A DNA stretch of 64,000 bases, taken from Shewanella nanhaiensis. Its GTDB lineage: Bacteria > Pseudomonadota > Gammaproteobacteria > Enterobacterales > Shewanellaceae. Below the pieces are notes generated by a model. The model was not told where the DNA came from. It did not search any database and worked only from the letters and a program-made list of their open reading frames with translations. Of this stretch, positions 9,641 through 18,244 are shown one piece after another; the first letter of the stretch is position 1; each line of letters starts with the position of its first letter. The stretch lies in contig NZ_JAHZST010000009.1 in the NCBI RefSeq assembly GCF_019457885.1, positions 62,001 through 126,000 on the forward strand, given 5' to 3'. Position numbers and translations under genes: made by a program.

Positions 9641-10648
9641 TTAAAATGAACTTCCACTCAAATCACTGCCAACACTATCTGTTATCTTCACCAGCGCATC
9701 GACCATACTCGCCTCTCCTGCTGAGTGTCCAGCTAAAGGTAATACTGTGAGACTTGCTTCTGGCCAAGCTTGTGACAGAGCCCAAGGTTGTTTGAGAGGA
9801 CACACCATGTCATAGCGGCCATGAACGATATGAGTAGGGATCTGTCTTATTTTATCAATACTGGACAATATAGGTTTATGTTCAATAAAGCACAGTTCCA
9901 GACTGTAATAGAGCTGGATAATAGCTGCGGCACCTTCGTAGGGCTCGCTAATCATCACTTCTGAGAGGGTTTCAGCAAGTACTTCAGTAAGGCTAAAGCT
10001 CCCCTCCCTTAGGGTCACTATCTGTTGCTCCCACTGGTTAAACGCCTGCAACGCCTGTGAGCGGCGAACATCATCAGTACCAACAAGTAAGGCATACAAG
10101 CTCTTTAGTGGCATAAGTTGCTCATCATCTGTTAACACTGACATAAGCTGTTTCCAAGCCTCTGGAAACACGTTAGCGGCGCCACCGTCGCTATAGACCC
10201 AATCAATATCTTGCTGCCGACCTAAAAACACGCCACGTAGAATCATCGCCTGAACACGCTCTGGATAATGTTCTGCATAAACAAGGGCTAACGTTGCTCC
10301 CCAGGAGCCACCAAACACTACCCACCTATCGATATTAAGCCTATCTCTTATCTGCTCAAGATCATCAATTAAATAGTCTGTGTTGTTGTTTTCCAGACAA
10401 GCGTAGGGCTTTGAGCGTCCACAGCCCCGTTGATCGAGCAAGATAATCCGATAAAACTCTGGGTTAAAATAACATCGATGTGAAGCCCGGCACCCAGAAC
10501 CAGGGCCACCGTGGAGGAACACAACCGGTACCCCCTCTGGGTTACCACACTCCTCCACATAAAGCTGATGTACCACCTCCCCTTTATTAGCAGGCATCGA
10601 GAGAAAATGATCGGCATAAGGTTCAATATCTGGATACAGTAATCGCAT
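9641..10648 (-). CDS. pip: Prolyl iminopeptidase-type alpha/beta hydrolase
   Basis: This 335-residue peptidase S33 family member is predicted to release N-terminal proline in the cytoplasm. It has the oxyanion motif HGGPG (residues 46-50), the DQRGCGRS segment, the nucleophile elbow GGSWG with S115, and late acid and His residues in GRYDMVCP and AGHSAGE. The start codon lies 1 nt after the stop of the ABC permease gene, so it appears to be the last gene of the leftward alcohol-associated operon. That placement is unusual for a housekeeping peptidase, so the true substrate may be an ester or amide rather than a peptide. Confidence 0.82.
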   Translation of the reverse strand: MRLLYPDIEPYADHFLSMPANKGEVVHQLYVEECGNPEGVPVVFLHGGPGSGCRASHRCYFNPEFYRIILLDQRGCGRSKPYACLENNNTDYLIDDLEQIRDRLNIDRWVVFGGSWGATLALVYAEHYPERVQAMILRGVFLGRQQDIDWVYSDGGAANVFPEAWKQLMSVLTDDEQLMPLKSLYALLVGTDDVRRSQALQAFNQWEQQIVTLREGSFSLTEVLAETLSEVMISEPYEGAAAIIQLYYSLELCFIEHKPILSSIDKIRQIPTHIVHGRYDMVCPLKQPWALSQAWPEASLTVLPLAGHSAGEASMVDALVKITDSVGSDLSGSSF

Positions 10649-10649
10649 C

Positions 10650-11432
10650 TTACCCTCTGAGAGTACGCTTAGGTGCGAAGCTAAACATAGCCAATACCGA
10701 AACCAAAAGCGTGGCCAGAGAAACCACTAAAAAAGCATTAAGATTTAACTCTTGATAAAGGGCGAATCTTAATAACTCCACACAATAGCTAAATGGATTA
10801 TAGTTACAAATCCAATATAACCAAAGACTTGCTTCTTTCATCTTCCACAATGGATACAGCGCGCTTGAAAGAAAGAACATAGGGAAAATGACAAAGTTCA
10901 TTACACCAGCAAAATTCTCTAACTGTTTGATCAAGTTTGAAAGCAGTAAACCCAGCGCCCCTAGAAAAAACGCAATTAAAAAGATAGCTGGTATCGCAGT
11001 AAGATAACCCCAAGCAGGGGTATCAACATCCACAAACTGGGCTATCAATAGGAAGATACAAACCTGAATGAGTGACAGGATCGCGGTGGCTATCAGCTTA
11101 CAAAGCAATAAAAATGGCCTTGGCAGCGGACTCATCAATAACAGCTTCATGCTCCCCATCTCTCTGTCATACACCATAGAGAGTGAGCTCTGCATACCAT
11201 TAAACAGGACTATCATGCAACACAGGCCTGGGGTGATATATTGCTGGTAAGTAATATAGGTGCCATAGGGTTCCATTATCGATACCCCTAAGGCCGCCCG
11301 AAAACCTGCCGCAAACACGACTAGCCAAAGTAAGGGACGGATCAGCGCACTTAGTAAGCGGGTACGCTGCTGTAAAAATCGTAGGAATTCACGCTTAATA
11401 ATGCCGACTAAGCAATAATAATAGGGCATCAT
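10650..11432 (-). CDS. ABC-2 type permease of the PQQ-alcohol-dehydrogenase-associated ABC system (PedC type)
   Basis: This is a 260-residue inner-membrane protein with about six hydrophobic segments and the ABC-2 fold, including the YDREMGSMKLLLMSPLPRP coupling region. Similar permeases occur with quinoprotein alcohol dehydrogenases in Pseudomonas (PedC) and methylotrophs. Its start overlaps the ATPase gene stop by 4 bp (ATGA), so the two are translationally coupled. The transported substrate is unknown. With a periplasmic binding protein in the operon yet an exporter-type permease, direction is uncertain. Confidence 0.85.
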   Translation of the reverse strand: MMPYYYCLVGIIKREFLRFLQQRTRLLSALIRPLLWLVVFAAGFRAALGVSIMEPYGTYITYQQYITPGLCCMIVLFNGMQSSLSMVYDREMGSMKLLLMSPLPRPFLLLCKLIATAILSLIQVCIFLLIAQFVDVDTPAWGYLTAIPAIFLIAFFLGALGLLLSNLIKQLENFAGVMNFVIFPMFFLSSALYPLWKMKEASLWLYWICNYNPFSYCVELLRFALYQELNLNAFLVVSLATLLVSVLAMFSFAPKRTLRG

Positions 11433-12157
11433 ATTAACTCCACTTGCTGAGTCAACTTCCGATATAGCTCAAACAGATCGTTAACCTCATGCTTTTTATA
11501 GAGCTGCTGACATTGTCCTGAAGCTCTTATTTGACCTCTGTCTAGCAGTACAAGCTCATCATCAAAGTTTGCTTCATCCATTAAGTGTGTCGCCCACAGG
11601 ACACAGATATCCATCTCTTTTGCTAATTGTCTAACATGTTCAATAATTAGTAGTCGACTATCTGTATCTAAACCAACGGTGGGTTCATCGAGGAGAATTA
11701 CTTTAGGTCGATGCATCAAGGCTCGGGTGATCTCTAGCCGTCGTCTGTGGCCGCCATTTAACTGCCTGACACGCTCATTTAGTCGCTGTGATAGCTCAAG
11801 CTTTTCAAGGATCGATGTAACACGGTTGAGGGAATCCATCGCAGAGAGCCCGTGTAGCGATCCTTGATAGATCAAATTTTGTTTCACGCTCAAGTCGAGA
11901 TCTAACGTGCTCTGTTGAAACACTACTCCAAGCTTCGCCAGTGCCGCCCTTCTATGCTGCACTAAATCCAAACCACAAAGCTCAACCTCACCCTGCCCTT
12001 GATTAAACAAGCCAGTTAACAGCGAAAATAGTGTGCTCTTTCCAGCTCCATTAGGACCCAGTAGTAGATTAAAGCCTGTACCTAAAGAGAAACTTAGCTG
12101 TTTAAGCACCTCTTTATTGCCATATCCGTAGGAGAGATCTCTCACCACGATACTCAT
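11429..12157 (-). CDS. ABC transporter ATPase, PQQ-alcohol-dehydrogenase-associated
   Basis: This 242-residue nucleotide-binding subunit has Walker A LLGPNGAGKST, Q-loop VVFQQSTLDLD, a degenerate signature motif LNGGHRRRLEI in place of LSGGQ, Walker B VILLDEPTVGLD, and an H-loop in WATHLMDEA. The non-canonical signature is typical of this subfamily as I know it. It overlaps both neighbours by 4 bp (ATGA), in the order propeller - ATPase - permease. It should power the ABC-2 permease encoded next to it. Confidence 0.9.
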   Translation of the reverse strand: MSIVVRDLSYGYGNKEVLKQLSFSLGTGFNLLLGPNGAGKSTLFSLLTGLFNQGQGEVELCGLDLVQHRRAALAKLGVVFQQSTLDLDLSVKQNLIYQGSLHGLSAMDSLNRVTSILEKLELSQRLNERVRQLNGGHRRRLEITRALMHRPKVILLDEPTVGLDTDSRLLIIEHVRQLAKEMDICVLWATHLMDEANFDDELVLLDRGQIRASGQCQQLYKKHEVNDLFELYRKLTQQVELI

Positions 12158-13134
12158 TGAATCTCCTTAATCATCACTCCCCATGGATAACGCCCCACCT
12201 TTATCGATTTGGTTACTTTCAAGTTTTCTACATCGACTACAGAGACATCTCCGCTGACGCCATTGGTCGTCAAAAGTAAACTTTGATCTTGGTTAAAGGC
12301 AAGTTGCCATACCCGCCTTCCTACCAATAGGTATTTTTCAATAGTTAACGTGTTTCTGTCTATCACAGCCAGATGATTTGCTGGACCCAATGCCACAAAG
12401 GCGTAACGGCCATCTCTGCTCAGCTCAATTCCTACAGGTTGTACCCTATCACTATGGATCCCATTAATCTCAAACGTAAATGTTTTTACGATCTTCCTTG
12501 TAGCAACATCAATCACCACCAGTTCACCACCAATTTCAGAGCTCACCCAAAGGTGCTTATTGTCTTGAGTAAACATGGCAGATCTTGGGCGCGCTGCCAC
12601 TAAGGTATTATCGAAATTCTCATAGGTTTCGGTATTGATCCAATGGACCATGTTGGTGGTTTCCGAGGTAACCACCACAATTTTGCCATCTGGACTGACC
12701 GCTAACCCTTCTGGCTCGACCCCGACATCTATTTGAGTTTTTACTGTACGAGTCGCAATATCAATAACAGTCAGTAGCGCATCATCTTCATTGGAGGTGT
12801 AGATAGTTTTCCCGTCAGGGTGCAGCGCAATGGTCTCAGGGTCTTCACCAGAGGGAAGCTCACCAATCACCTCTTCAGTTGCAAGGTCTAAGATCTGGAT
12901 CGTATCTGAATCACTGGCGCAGATATAAGCTAGAGATTTGTCATGATTAAAGATTATTCCTCTCGGTCTTTGACCTACAGGGATCCGTTTAATCACTTTC
13001 TGGCTTGCTAAATCAATCACAGAGATATCATCATCTTTCTCATTGGTGACATAAGCCAGCTCTGTAGCTGATAACGAAAGTGAGAACAGACAGCTTATTC
13101 CAAGCAGTGTATTAACTATGACTGGCAGCTTCAT
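12154..13134 (-). CDS. Periplasmic YVTN beta-propeller protein, PQQ-catabolism-associated
   Basis: This is a 326-residue secreted protein. The start at ATG 13134 is preferred because AAGGAG lies upstream, the ATG overlaps the previous stop as ATGA, and a clean signal peptide follows (MKLPVIVNTLLG, cleavage near LSA). The mature protein is a beta-propeller with repeated blades such as AYVTNEKDDDISVIDLA, AYICASDSDTIQILDL and IYTSNEDDALLTVIDI. Such propellers accompany quinoprotein dehydrogenases and their ABC systems. The molecular role is not established; a periplasmic scaffold or binding function is inferred. Confidence 0.85.
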   Translation of the reverse strand: MKLPVIVNTLLGISCLFSLSLSATELAYVTNEKDDDISVIDLASQKVIKRIPVGQRPRGIIFNHDKSLAYICASDSDTIQILDLATEEVIGELPSGEDPETIALHPDGKTIYTSNEDDALLTVIDIATRTVKTQIDVGVEPEGLAVSPDGKIVVVTSETTNMVHWINTETYENFDNTLVAARPRSAMFTQDNKHLWVSSEIGGELVVIDVATRKIVKTFTFEINGIHSDRVQPVGIELSRDGRYAFVALGPANHLAVIDRNTLTIEKYLLVGRRVWQLAFNQDQSLLLTTNGVSGDVSVVDVENLKVTKSIKVGRYPWGVMIKEIQ

Positions 13135-14333
13135 ATTGACTCCTTTTGACCTACACATTGCGACTCCTGACGATCAAACCCTAAGGTATCAAGTTCGGTC
13201 ACTGGATGAAGTACCCCAGCTTGGGGAGAGAGCGAAACCACGCCATGGGGCTGAACAAGGGCCATAGGCATCCTCAATTGACCACTCCAATGGCGATAGC
13301 TAAGCTTCCTGCCTTTATAGGCTGCCAATTGAAAATCATCTGACTTCATGTAGTTAATAATCTTTAGGGGACTTGCTGTTTTTTGCTGATGAACCGCCTC
13401 AGCAACACTTCTCACCGCTAGGTAGGCACTAAAATCGAGCTCATTCATATTGCGCTCAGCCAGTGCACGAAAACGATTTTGTAACTGGGCGGCCCCCCAT
13501 TGCTCTATGGTGAAATGCCAGGCTAATGCTTCCAACCCAGCGGAGCCCACAACAGGGCGTGGTAAATAGGTGTTAAAGGGAAGGTACTCAGCAAAGTCTT
13601 TAGTTCTATCGGCGACATAGACCACATCATAATCATCACGAGTTTGGGTAAACAGTGGAATCTCCTGCTGCGCACTTCGCCTTAAATCAGTATCAAAATG
13701 CCACTGTTTCTCACCCAATATTTTGATACCAAAACGTTTAGCTGCACGTTTAAAAGAGTGGTTTAGTGCTATATCTTGCTTATTTTTACCGCTAACCAGT
13801 AGCACCTTATTAAAACGTCGGCTGAGCAACCACTGAGCGATGGCATCGGATCTCATCGCATCACTAGGAACAGTATGAAGGGTTGAGCTTAAACACTGTT
13901 TATCTCTGAGAAGATCCGATGGCTCATTAACATTAAAGATCAGTAACTGCTTATCCTCAGCCCACTCATCTGCTTTGATCAAAAGCTCAGCTGGCACATC
14001 TAAAATAAAATATGACTGACCAGCGTTAACATCAGCTGACAAGCGTGCCAATAGGGCTTTGGCAGAATCAAACTCTACATAGTTCAGTTCAAAATGCTGT
14101 TTAAGAAACTTACCTGTGGTATTTGAGTCATTAACCGCCAGCTCAGCACCTCGCTCTCCGCTATCGCGTGCCACCTCAATCACATTTGAAAGCGCCGGAG
14201 TCTTAGCCTGATTCAGCTTTAAGTAGTTGATGTTTACCTCAATAACACTGCTATCACTCGCCGCCAGTAACGGAGATAGATAAAAGAGTGATAAAAAACA
14301 GCAGCGCTTAAATCTAATATTGGTTTTTCTCAC
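13131..14333 (-). CDS. ABC transporter substrate-binding protein, PQQ-alcohol-dehydrogenase system
   Basis: This 400-residue periplasmic binding protein has the branched-chain-amino-acid-type fold. I place the start at GTG 14333, which has AGGAG nine bases upstream, instead of the TTG at 14360 without a good ribosome site. The protein then opens with MRKTNIRFKRCC and a signal peptide ending near LLAAS. It is the first gene of the leftward operon (binding protein, propeller, ATPase, permease, pip) and is divergent from the cytochrome gene. Sequence segments such as VNYLKLN-like starts and YVADRTKDFAEYLP fit the family that accompanies PQQ alcohol dehydrogenases. The ligand is unknown. Confidence 0.85.
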   Translation of the reverse strand: MRKTNIRFKRCCFLSLFYLSPLLAASDSSVIEVNINYLKLNQAKTPALSNVIEVARDSGERGAELAVNDSNTTGKFLKQHFELNYVEFDSAKALLARLSADVNAGQSYFILDVPAELLIKADEWAEDKQLLIFNVNEPSDLLRDKQCLSSTLHTVPSDAMRSDAIAQWLLSRRFNKVLLVSGKNKQDIALNHSFKRAAKRFGIKILGEKQWHFDTDLRRSAQQEIPLFTQTRDDYDVVYVADRTKDFAEYLPFNTYLPRPVVGSAGLEALAWHFTIEQWGAAQLQNRFRALAERNMNELDFSAYLAVRSVAEAVHQQKTASPLKIINYMKSDDFQLAAYKGRKLSYRHWSGQLRMPMALVQPHGVVSLSPQAGVLHPVTELDTLGFDRQESQCVGQKESI

Positions 14334-14491
14334 CCTAACTCTCTCCTGTCCTATTCCCAAGATTATCTCTTGTTAACCAGCATATAGAAGAAACCTCGAA
14401 CTACAAAACCTTAGTGCAACAAGAACGCAACAAGGTAACCGAATGAAAAATAATAATTTTATTAACACGAACAGGTTTTCTCTATCATTTC

Positions 14492-14508
14492 TCCTACTAA
14501 AGGAGGAG
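14492..14508 (+). promoter_or_regulatory. Candidate regulator site, copy a (divergent SBP / pedF promoter)
   Basis: TCCTACTAAAGGAGGAG lies about 100 bp upstream of the pedF start, in the only intergenic region serving both divergent operons. It matches four other sites (15937, 18084, 33252 minus, 34812 minus). It is inferred to bind the LuxR-type regulator at 31045-31701. Confidence 0.5.
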
Positions 14509-14603
14509 AGCGAATTGGGCCAAAGTGTAATTCGGAATGGCATATTTGCTGGTTAGTATTTATGCATGAGATCAGAAATTACGATGATAAAGGTGGATTT
14601 GAG

Positions 14604-15047
14604 ATGAAAATAGTTAGCGTAAAAAGAGAGTTTCTATTGGCAAGTATGTTTATTGTCGGCGCTTTCAATGTTTCCGCCCATGGGCCTGTTACGCCACAAT
14701 CCATTGACACAGCATCGCTGCCACAACTTGGTGAAGAGTGGTTAGAGGAAAATCCATATCGAGATCACAATGGCGATAAACAGAGTGATATTTTGCGTAT
14801 CGGCGCATCTGCCTATAACCAAAACTGCGCACGTTGTCATGGTTTAGAGGGGATCTCTGGTGGAATCGCACCGGATCTTAGACAACTGGCTCCCGATCTC
14901 GATGGCGATGAATGGTACGGATATCGAGTTCAAAATGGCGCAGTACGTAATGGCGCTGTCTACATGCCCAAGATGACAGAACATCTGACTCAAGAAGCGC
15001 TTTGGGCTATCCGGACCTGGTTAGAGTCTGTCAGTGAAGAGAATTAA
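14604..15047 (+). CDS. pedF: Cytochrome c-550 PedF
   Basis: This is a 147-residue periplasmic c-type cytochrome that accepts electrons from the quinoprotein alcohol dehydrogenase. The ATG at 14604 is chosen because AGGTGG precedes it at proper spacing and the signal peptide begins MKIVSVKREFLLASMF; an upstream ATG at 14562 has no ribosome site. The mature N-terminus HGPVTPQSIDTASLPQLGEEW resembles PedF. The single haem site is CARCH, and Met ligands are available in VYMPKMTEHL. The next gene overlaps its 3' end by 14 bp. Confidence 0.88.
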   Translation: MKIVSVKREFLLASMFIVGAFNVSAHGPVTPQSIDTASLPQLGEEWLEENPYRDHNGDKQSDILRIGASAYNQNCARCHGLEGISGGIAPDLRQLAPDLDGDEWYGYRVQNGAVRNGAVYMPKMTEHLTQEALWAIRTWLESVSEEN

Positions 15048-15933
15048 CTCACTGGCTCTAGGGCTTTGCCTACTCACTTGCGTACTCACAGCCCCGAGCT
15101 TAGTAGCTAGATCATTTGATGACATTATAGAGAGCCAATACATCACTGTGGCTGTCTATCGTGATTTTGCGCCCTTCTCCTATCAAGTTGATAACGCAGC
15201 TTACGGGATAGATATTGATCTAGCTCATCAAATAGCTAAGGAGTTGGGAGTTGATCTACGCTTGAGGTGGATGACAGCCGATGAGAATGTAGAGGACGAT
15301 TTAAGAAACAACCTCTGGAAGGGCCACTTTCTAAAACGCAGTGTGGCAGATCTGATGTTGCGAGTCCCCTATGACAAAGCCTACTCCTTGATGCGTGATG
15401 ATATCGGTGAACTTGTCCATGAACAGGTACATATGTTTGCCCCCTACCATACTGAGTCATGGCAGATCATCTATAACGCGACACAGATAGAGTCCGTCTC
15501 CACCATTGCCGTGTTTCAATACCATGATATCGGTGTCGAAGTTGACTCAATTCCCCAGTTTTATCTGACCTCAGCCTTTGGTGGCCGAATGCGCGAGCGA
15601 GCCAAGCACTTCTCATCCATCCCTTTAGCTATCGATGCCATGAGCAAAGGCGAAGTGGATGCCGCCATGGGACTGAGAAGCCAAATAAGCCACTATCAGC
15701 AGGAGATTGACACCAAAAAATATCTACTCGCGCAAAATGCTTTTCCTATGATGGGACGTCAACAGTGGGATATCGGCATGGCTATCAAGAGTCAATACAG
15801 GCAGTTAGGCTATGCCATTGGCGATATCGTTGAAACCATGATCAAGCAGGGGGAGATGGAGAAAATATTTATCAAGTATCACACCATCTACCAAACTCCC
15901 GAGCTCTATCTTCCCACTAAAACTCATCCTTAG
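15034..15933 (+). CDS. Quinoprotein-associated periplasmic solute-binding protein (MoxJ-like)
   Basis: This 299-residue protein starts at GTG 15034 inside the end of pedF, a 14-bp overlap that implies coupled translation. A signal peptide (MKRINSLALGLCLLTCVL, cleavage near LVARS) leads into a family-3-type solute-binding fold: ITVAVYRDFAPFSYQVD, YGIDIDLAHQIAKELGVDL and a C-terminal GEMEKIFIKYH. MoxJ-type proteins of this class accompany methanol and ethanol quinoproteins and are thought to help the dehydrogenase mature or bind its cytochrome, rather than transport a solute. No transporter genes adjoin it on this strand. Confidence 0.83.
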   Translation: MKRINSLALGLCLLTCVLTAPSLVARSFDDIIESQYITVAVYRDFAPFSYQVDNAAYGIDIDLAHQIAKELGVDLRLRWMTADENVEDDLRNNLWKGHFLKRSVADLMLRVPYDKAYSLMRDDIGELVHEQVHMFAPYHTESWQIIYNATQIESVSTIAVFQYHDIGVEVDSIPQFYLTSAFGGRMRERAKHFSSIPLAIDAMSKGEVDAAMGLRSQISHYQQEIDTKKYLLAQNAFPMMGRQQWDIGMAIKSQYRQLGYAIGDIVETMIKQGEMEKIFIKYHTIYQTPELYLPTKTHP

Positions 15934-15936
15934 TTG

Positions 15937-15953
15937 TCCTACTAAGTGATGAT
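15937..15953 (+). promoter_or_regulatory. Candidate regulator site, copy b (upstream of the PQQ alcohol dehydrogenase)
   Basis: TCCTACTAAGTGATGAT lies immediately after the MoxJ-like gene and about 210 bp before the quinoprotein start. Both this site and copy a are followed about 23-24 bp later by GTGTAAT. Confidence 0.5.
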
Positions 15954-16161
15954 ACAAATCCCTATGGGGTGTAATAGGCGAGCAGATAGATACGTTTTAC
16001 GCTGTATACCTAAGCTACCACAAACAGCTCGTTTCAGAGCTTCCGTAGGATAGCTGAGCTAGTTAGTAATTAAGGCAAAGGTGACTCCCTTGCCGTGTCA
16101 CTAACAATACAAAACACGCTACACCTAAGGTTAACTGGACACGATCCCGTGAGGAAATACA
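15954..16161. other. Leader region of the quinoprotein dehydrogenase gene
   Basis: About 210 bp with no gene. It contains a small hairpin (GGCAA...TTGCC near 16074-16096) and a GAGGAAA ribosome site just before the ATG. It is the probable main promoter region of the dehydrogenase. Confidence 0.4.
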
Positions 16162-17928
16162 ATGATAAAAACATGTAAAAATAATAAGTTATCATTATCT
16201 CTTTGTATTACATTAGCGCTCTGTGGTACTGCGAGTGCTAATGTAACCAATAAGGATATCGCTAACGACCAGATGACAACAGATGATGTTGTCTCTTATG
16301 GAATGGGACTACAAGGTCAAAGATATAGCCCTCTTACTAAGATTAATACCAGTACAGTTAAAGAGATGCGACCCGCTTGGGCTTTCTCCTTAGGGGGTGA
16401 GAAACAGCGTGGTCAAGAATCACAACCTATGATCAAAGATGGCGTCATGTATATTACTGGCTCCTATTCACGTGTATACGCCATCGACGCCAGAACCGGC
16501 GAAGAGTTGTGGCAGTATGACGCTAGATTACCCGATGGGATCATGCCCTGCTGTGATGTGATCAACCGTGGTGTAGCCCTCTATGATGACCTTGTAATTT
16601 TTGGCACCTTAGACGCTAAGCTCGTTGCACTAAATAAAGATACTGGCAAAGTCGTATGGAAGAAGAAAGTTGAAGACTACAAAGCCGGTTACTCAATCAC
16701 AGCAGCCCCGATTGTCGTCAAAGGCAAGATTATAACCGGTGTCTCTGGTGGTGAGTTCGGTATTGTCGGTAAAGTCAGAGCCTATGATGCTAAAAATGGT
16801 CAAATCGTGTGGGAGCGCCCTACAGTTGAAGGCCATATGGGTTATATCTGGAAAAACGGCAAAAAGGTCGATAATGGGATCTCAGGAGGCAAACCGGGTC
16901 AAACATGGCCTGGGGATCTATGGAAATCTGGCGGCGCAGCACCATGGCTGGGTGGTACTTATGATGCCGATGTGGATCTCCTCTTCTTCGGTACTGGTAA
17001 CCCGGCGCCATGGAACTCACACCTACGTCCAGGTGACAACTACTTCTCAGCATCACGCTTAGCCATCGATCCCGATACCGGAAAGATTGTCTGGCACTTT
17101 CAGACCACGCCGCATGATGGCTGGGATTATGATGGCGTCAATGAGCTGATCCCATTTGATTACAAAGAGAAAGGCAAAACCATTAAAGCCGCAGCAACGG
17201 CCGATCGTAATGGATTTTTCTATGTACTCAACCGTGAAAATGGCGACTTTATCCGCGGCTTTCCCTTCTCAGATAAGATCTCTTGGGCCTCAGGCTTAGA
17301 TGAAAACGGCCGTCCTATCTTTGTTGACGACAATCGCCCCGGCAACCCTATGGACTCTGCTGATGGCAAGCAAGGGAAAACGGTGGTTGCAGCTCCCTCC
17401 TTCCTAGGTGGAAAAAACTGGATGCCGATGGCCTATAGCCAAGATACAGAGCTCTTCTATGTTCCCTCAAATGAGTGGGAGATGGATATCTGGAATGAAC
17501 CAACCGCCTATAAAAAGGGCGCGGCTTATTTAGGTGCAGGCTTTACGATTAAAGCGATCAATGATGATTATATTGGTGTACTCAAAGCGATAGATCCTAA
17601 AACTGGTAAAGAGGTTTGGCGTTACAAAAACTACTCTCCTCTTTGGGGCGGGGTGTTAACCACTGCCGGTAACCTCGTCTTCATGGGAAATCCAGAGGGG
17701 TATCTGCTAGCCTTTAATGCTAAGACTGGTGAGCTCAAATACAAGTTCAATACTGGCTCAGGCATCGTTGGCTCTCCTGTGACCTGGGACATGGATGGTG
17801 AGCAGTATCTTTCCGTCCTCTCTGGTTGGGGCGGCGCGGTACCGCTTTGGGGGGGCGATGTAGCCAAACGTATTAAGCACCTAAACCAAGGTGGCAGTGT
17901 CTGGACCTTTAAGTTACCTAAAAGCTAA
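16162..17928 (+). CDS. exaA: PQQ-dependent alcohol dehydrogenase, methanol/ethanol family, lanthanide-type active site
   Basis: This 588-residue periplasmic quinoprotein oxidises ethanol and similar alcohols to aldehydes, passing electrons to a c-type cytochrome (probably PedF). A signal peptide ends near TASAN. An eight-bladed tryptophan-docking propeller follows. The vicinal disulfide C130-C131 sits in MPCCDV. Metal ligands by family alignment are E198 (GGEFG), N280 (GTGNPAPWN) and catalytic D322 in [10 protein letters not shown]324, two residues after the catalytic Asp, is the extra Asp of lanthanide-using XoxF, PedH and ExaF enzymes; MxaF has Ala there. There is no fused haem domain, so it is type I. 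A terminator follows. Whether PedE-like or PedH-like, it is the only quinoprotein dehydrogenase here. Confidence 0.93.
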   Translation: MIKTCKNNKLSLSLCITLALCGTASANVTNKDIANDQMTTDDVVSYGMGLQGQRYSPLTKINTSTVKEMRPAWAFSLGGEKQRGQESQPMIKDGVMYITGSYSRVYAIDARTGEELWQYDARLPDGIMPCCDVINRGVALYDDLVIFGTLDAKLVALNKDTGKVVWKKKVEDYKAGYSITAAPIVVKGKIITGVSGGEFGIVGKVRAYDAKNGQIVWERPTVEGHMGYIWKNGKKVDNGISGGKPGQTWPGDLWKSGGAAPWLGGTYDADVDLLFFGTGNPAPWNSHLRPGDNYFSASRLAIDPDTGKIVWHFQTTPHDGWDYDGVNELIPFDYKEKGKTIKAAATADRNGFFYVLNRENGDFIRGFPFSDKISWASGLDENGRPIFVDDNRPGNPMDSADGKQGKTVVAAPSFLGGKNWMPMAYSQDTELFYVPSNEWEMDIWNEPTAYKKGAAYLGAGFTIKAINDDYIGVLKAIDPKTGKEVWRYKNYSPLWGGVLTTAGNLVFMGNPEGYLLAFNAKTGELKYKFNTGSGIVGSPVTWDMDGEQYLSVLSGWGGAVPLWGGDVAKRIKHLNQGGSVWTFKLPKS

Positions 17929-17955
17929 AAGCTGTCCATAAGAAGTCATACCTGT

Positions 17956-17984
17956 AAAAGGGCTGTCACTGACAGCCCTTTCTA
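17956..17984 (+). terminator. Terminator of the quinoprotein dehydrogenase gene
   Basis: AAAGGGCTGTCA pairs with TGACAGCCCTTT around a very short loop and is followed by a T-rich stretch. Confidence 0.85.
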
Positions 17985-18083
17985 TTTTTGAGCCAACGCC
18001 GAGAGTCAATGCCCAATTCCCCTAGTTAATGTCAGGTTTTATCGCTATAAATCATGGCGTTTTAACAATTCATCATACTAACT

Positions 18084-18100
18084 TCCTTCTAAAGTATGAG
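18084..18100 (+). promoter_or_regulatory. Candidate regulator site, copy e (upstream of the aldehyde dehydrogenase), inside an inverted repeat
   Basis: TCCTTCTAAAGTATGAG matches the shared motif less well than copies a-d. It overlaps an inverted repeat, TCATACT (18073-18079) with AGTATGA (18093-18099), so a dimeric operator is plausible. Confidence 0.35.
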
Positions 18101-18148
18101 TTTTTTTGTGCCAAGGGATCATGTTTTGTCTTGAAGCGCAGGACTACT

Positions 18149-18241
18149 ATGAATCATCAAGAAGCTTTGGATTACCCCAGAGCAAACAAAAACAAGACCA
18201 TGGAAAAGAGGCAAACTCTGGCAGGTCTAGATTCGAGGTGA
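18149..18241 (+). CDS. Possible 30-codon upstream ORF ahead of the aldehyde dehydrogenase
   Basis: An ATG preceded by AGGA at six-base spacing opens a 30-codon frame (MNHQEALDYPRANKNK...). It ends with TGA at 18239-18241, three bases before the aldehyde dehydrogenase ATG. The dehydrogenase ribosome site GAGGTGA lies inside its last codons, so translation of the small frame could control access to it. I do not recognise the peptide and it may be chance; the longer frame from 18029 lacks a ribosome site. Confidence 0.3.
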   Translation: MNHQEALDYPRANKNKTMEKRQTLAGLDSR

Positions 18242-18244
18242 AAT

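Noticed and set aside
14538..14551. Sigma-54-like TGGCATATTTGCT upstream of pedF
   Set aside because: The GG-to-GC spacing is 9 bp instead of the required 12, so it is not a sigma-54 promoter.
18029..18148. N-terminal extension of the small frame before the aldehyde dehydrogenase
   Set aside because: No ribosome site and it crosses the candidate operator; only the 30-codon internal frame is worth keeping.
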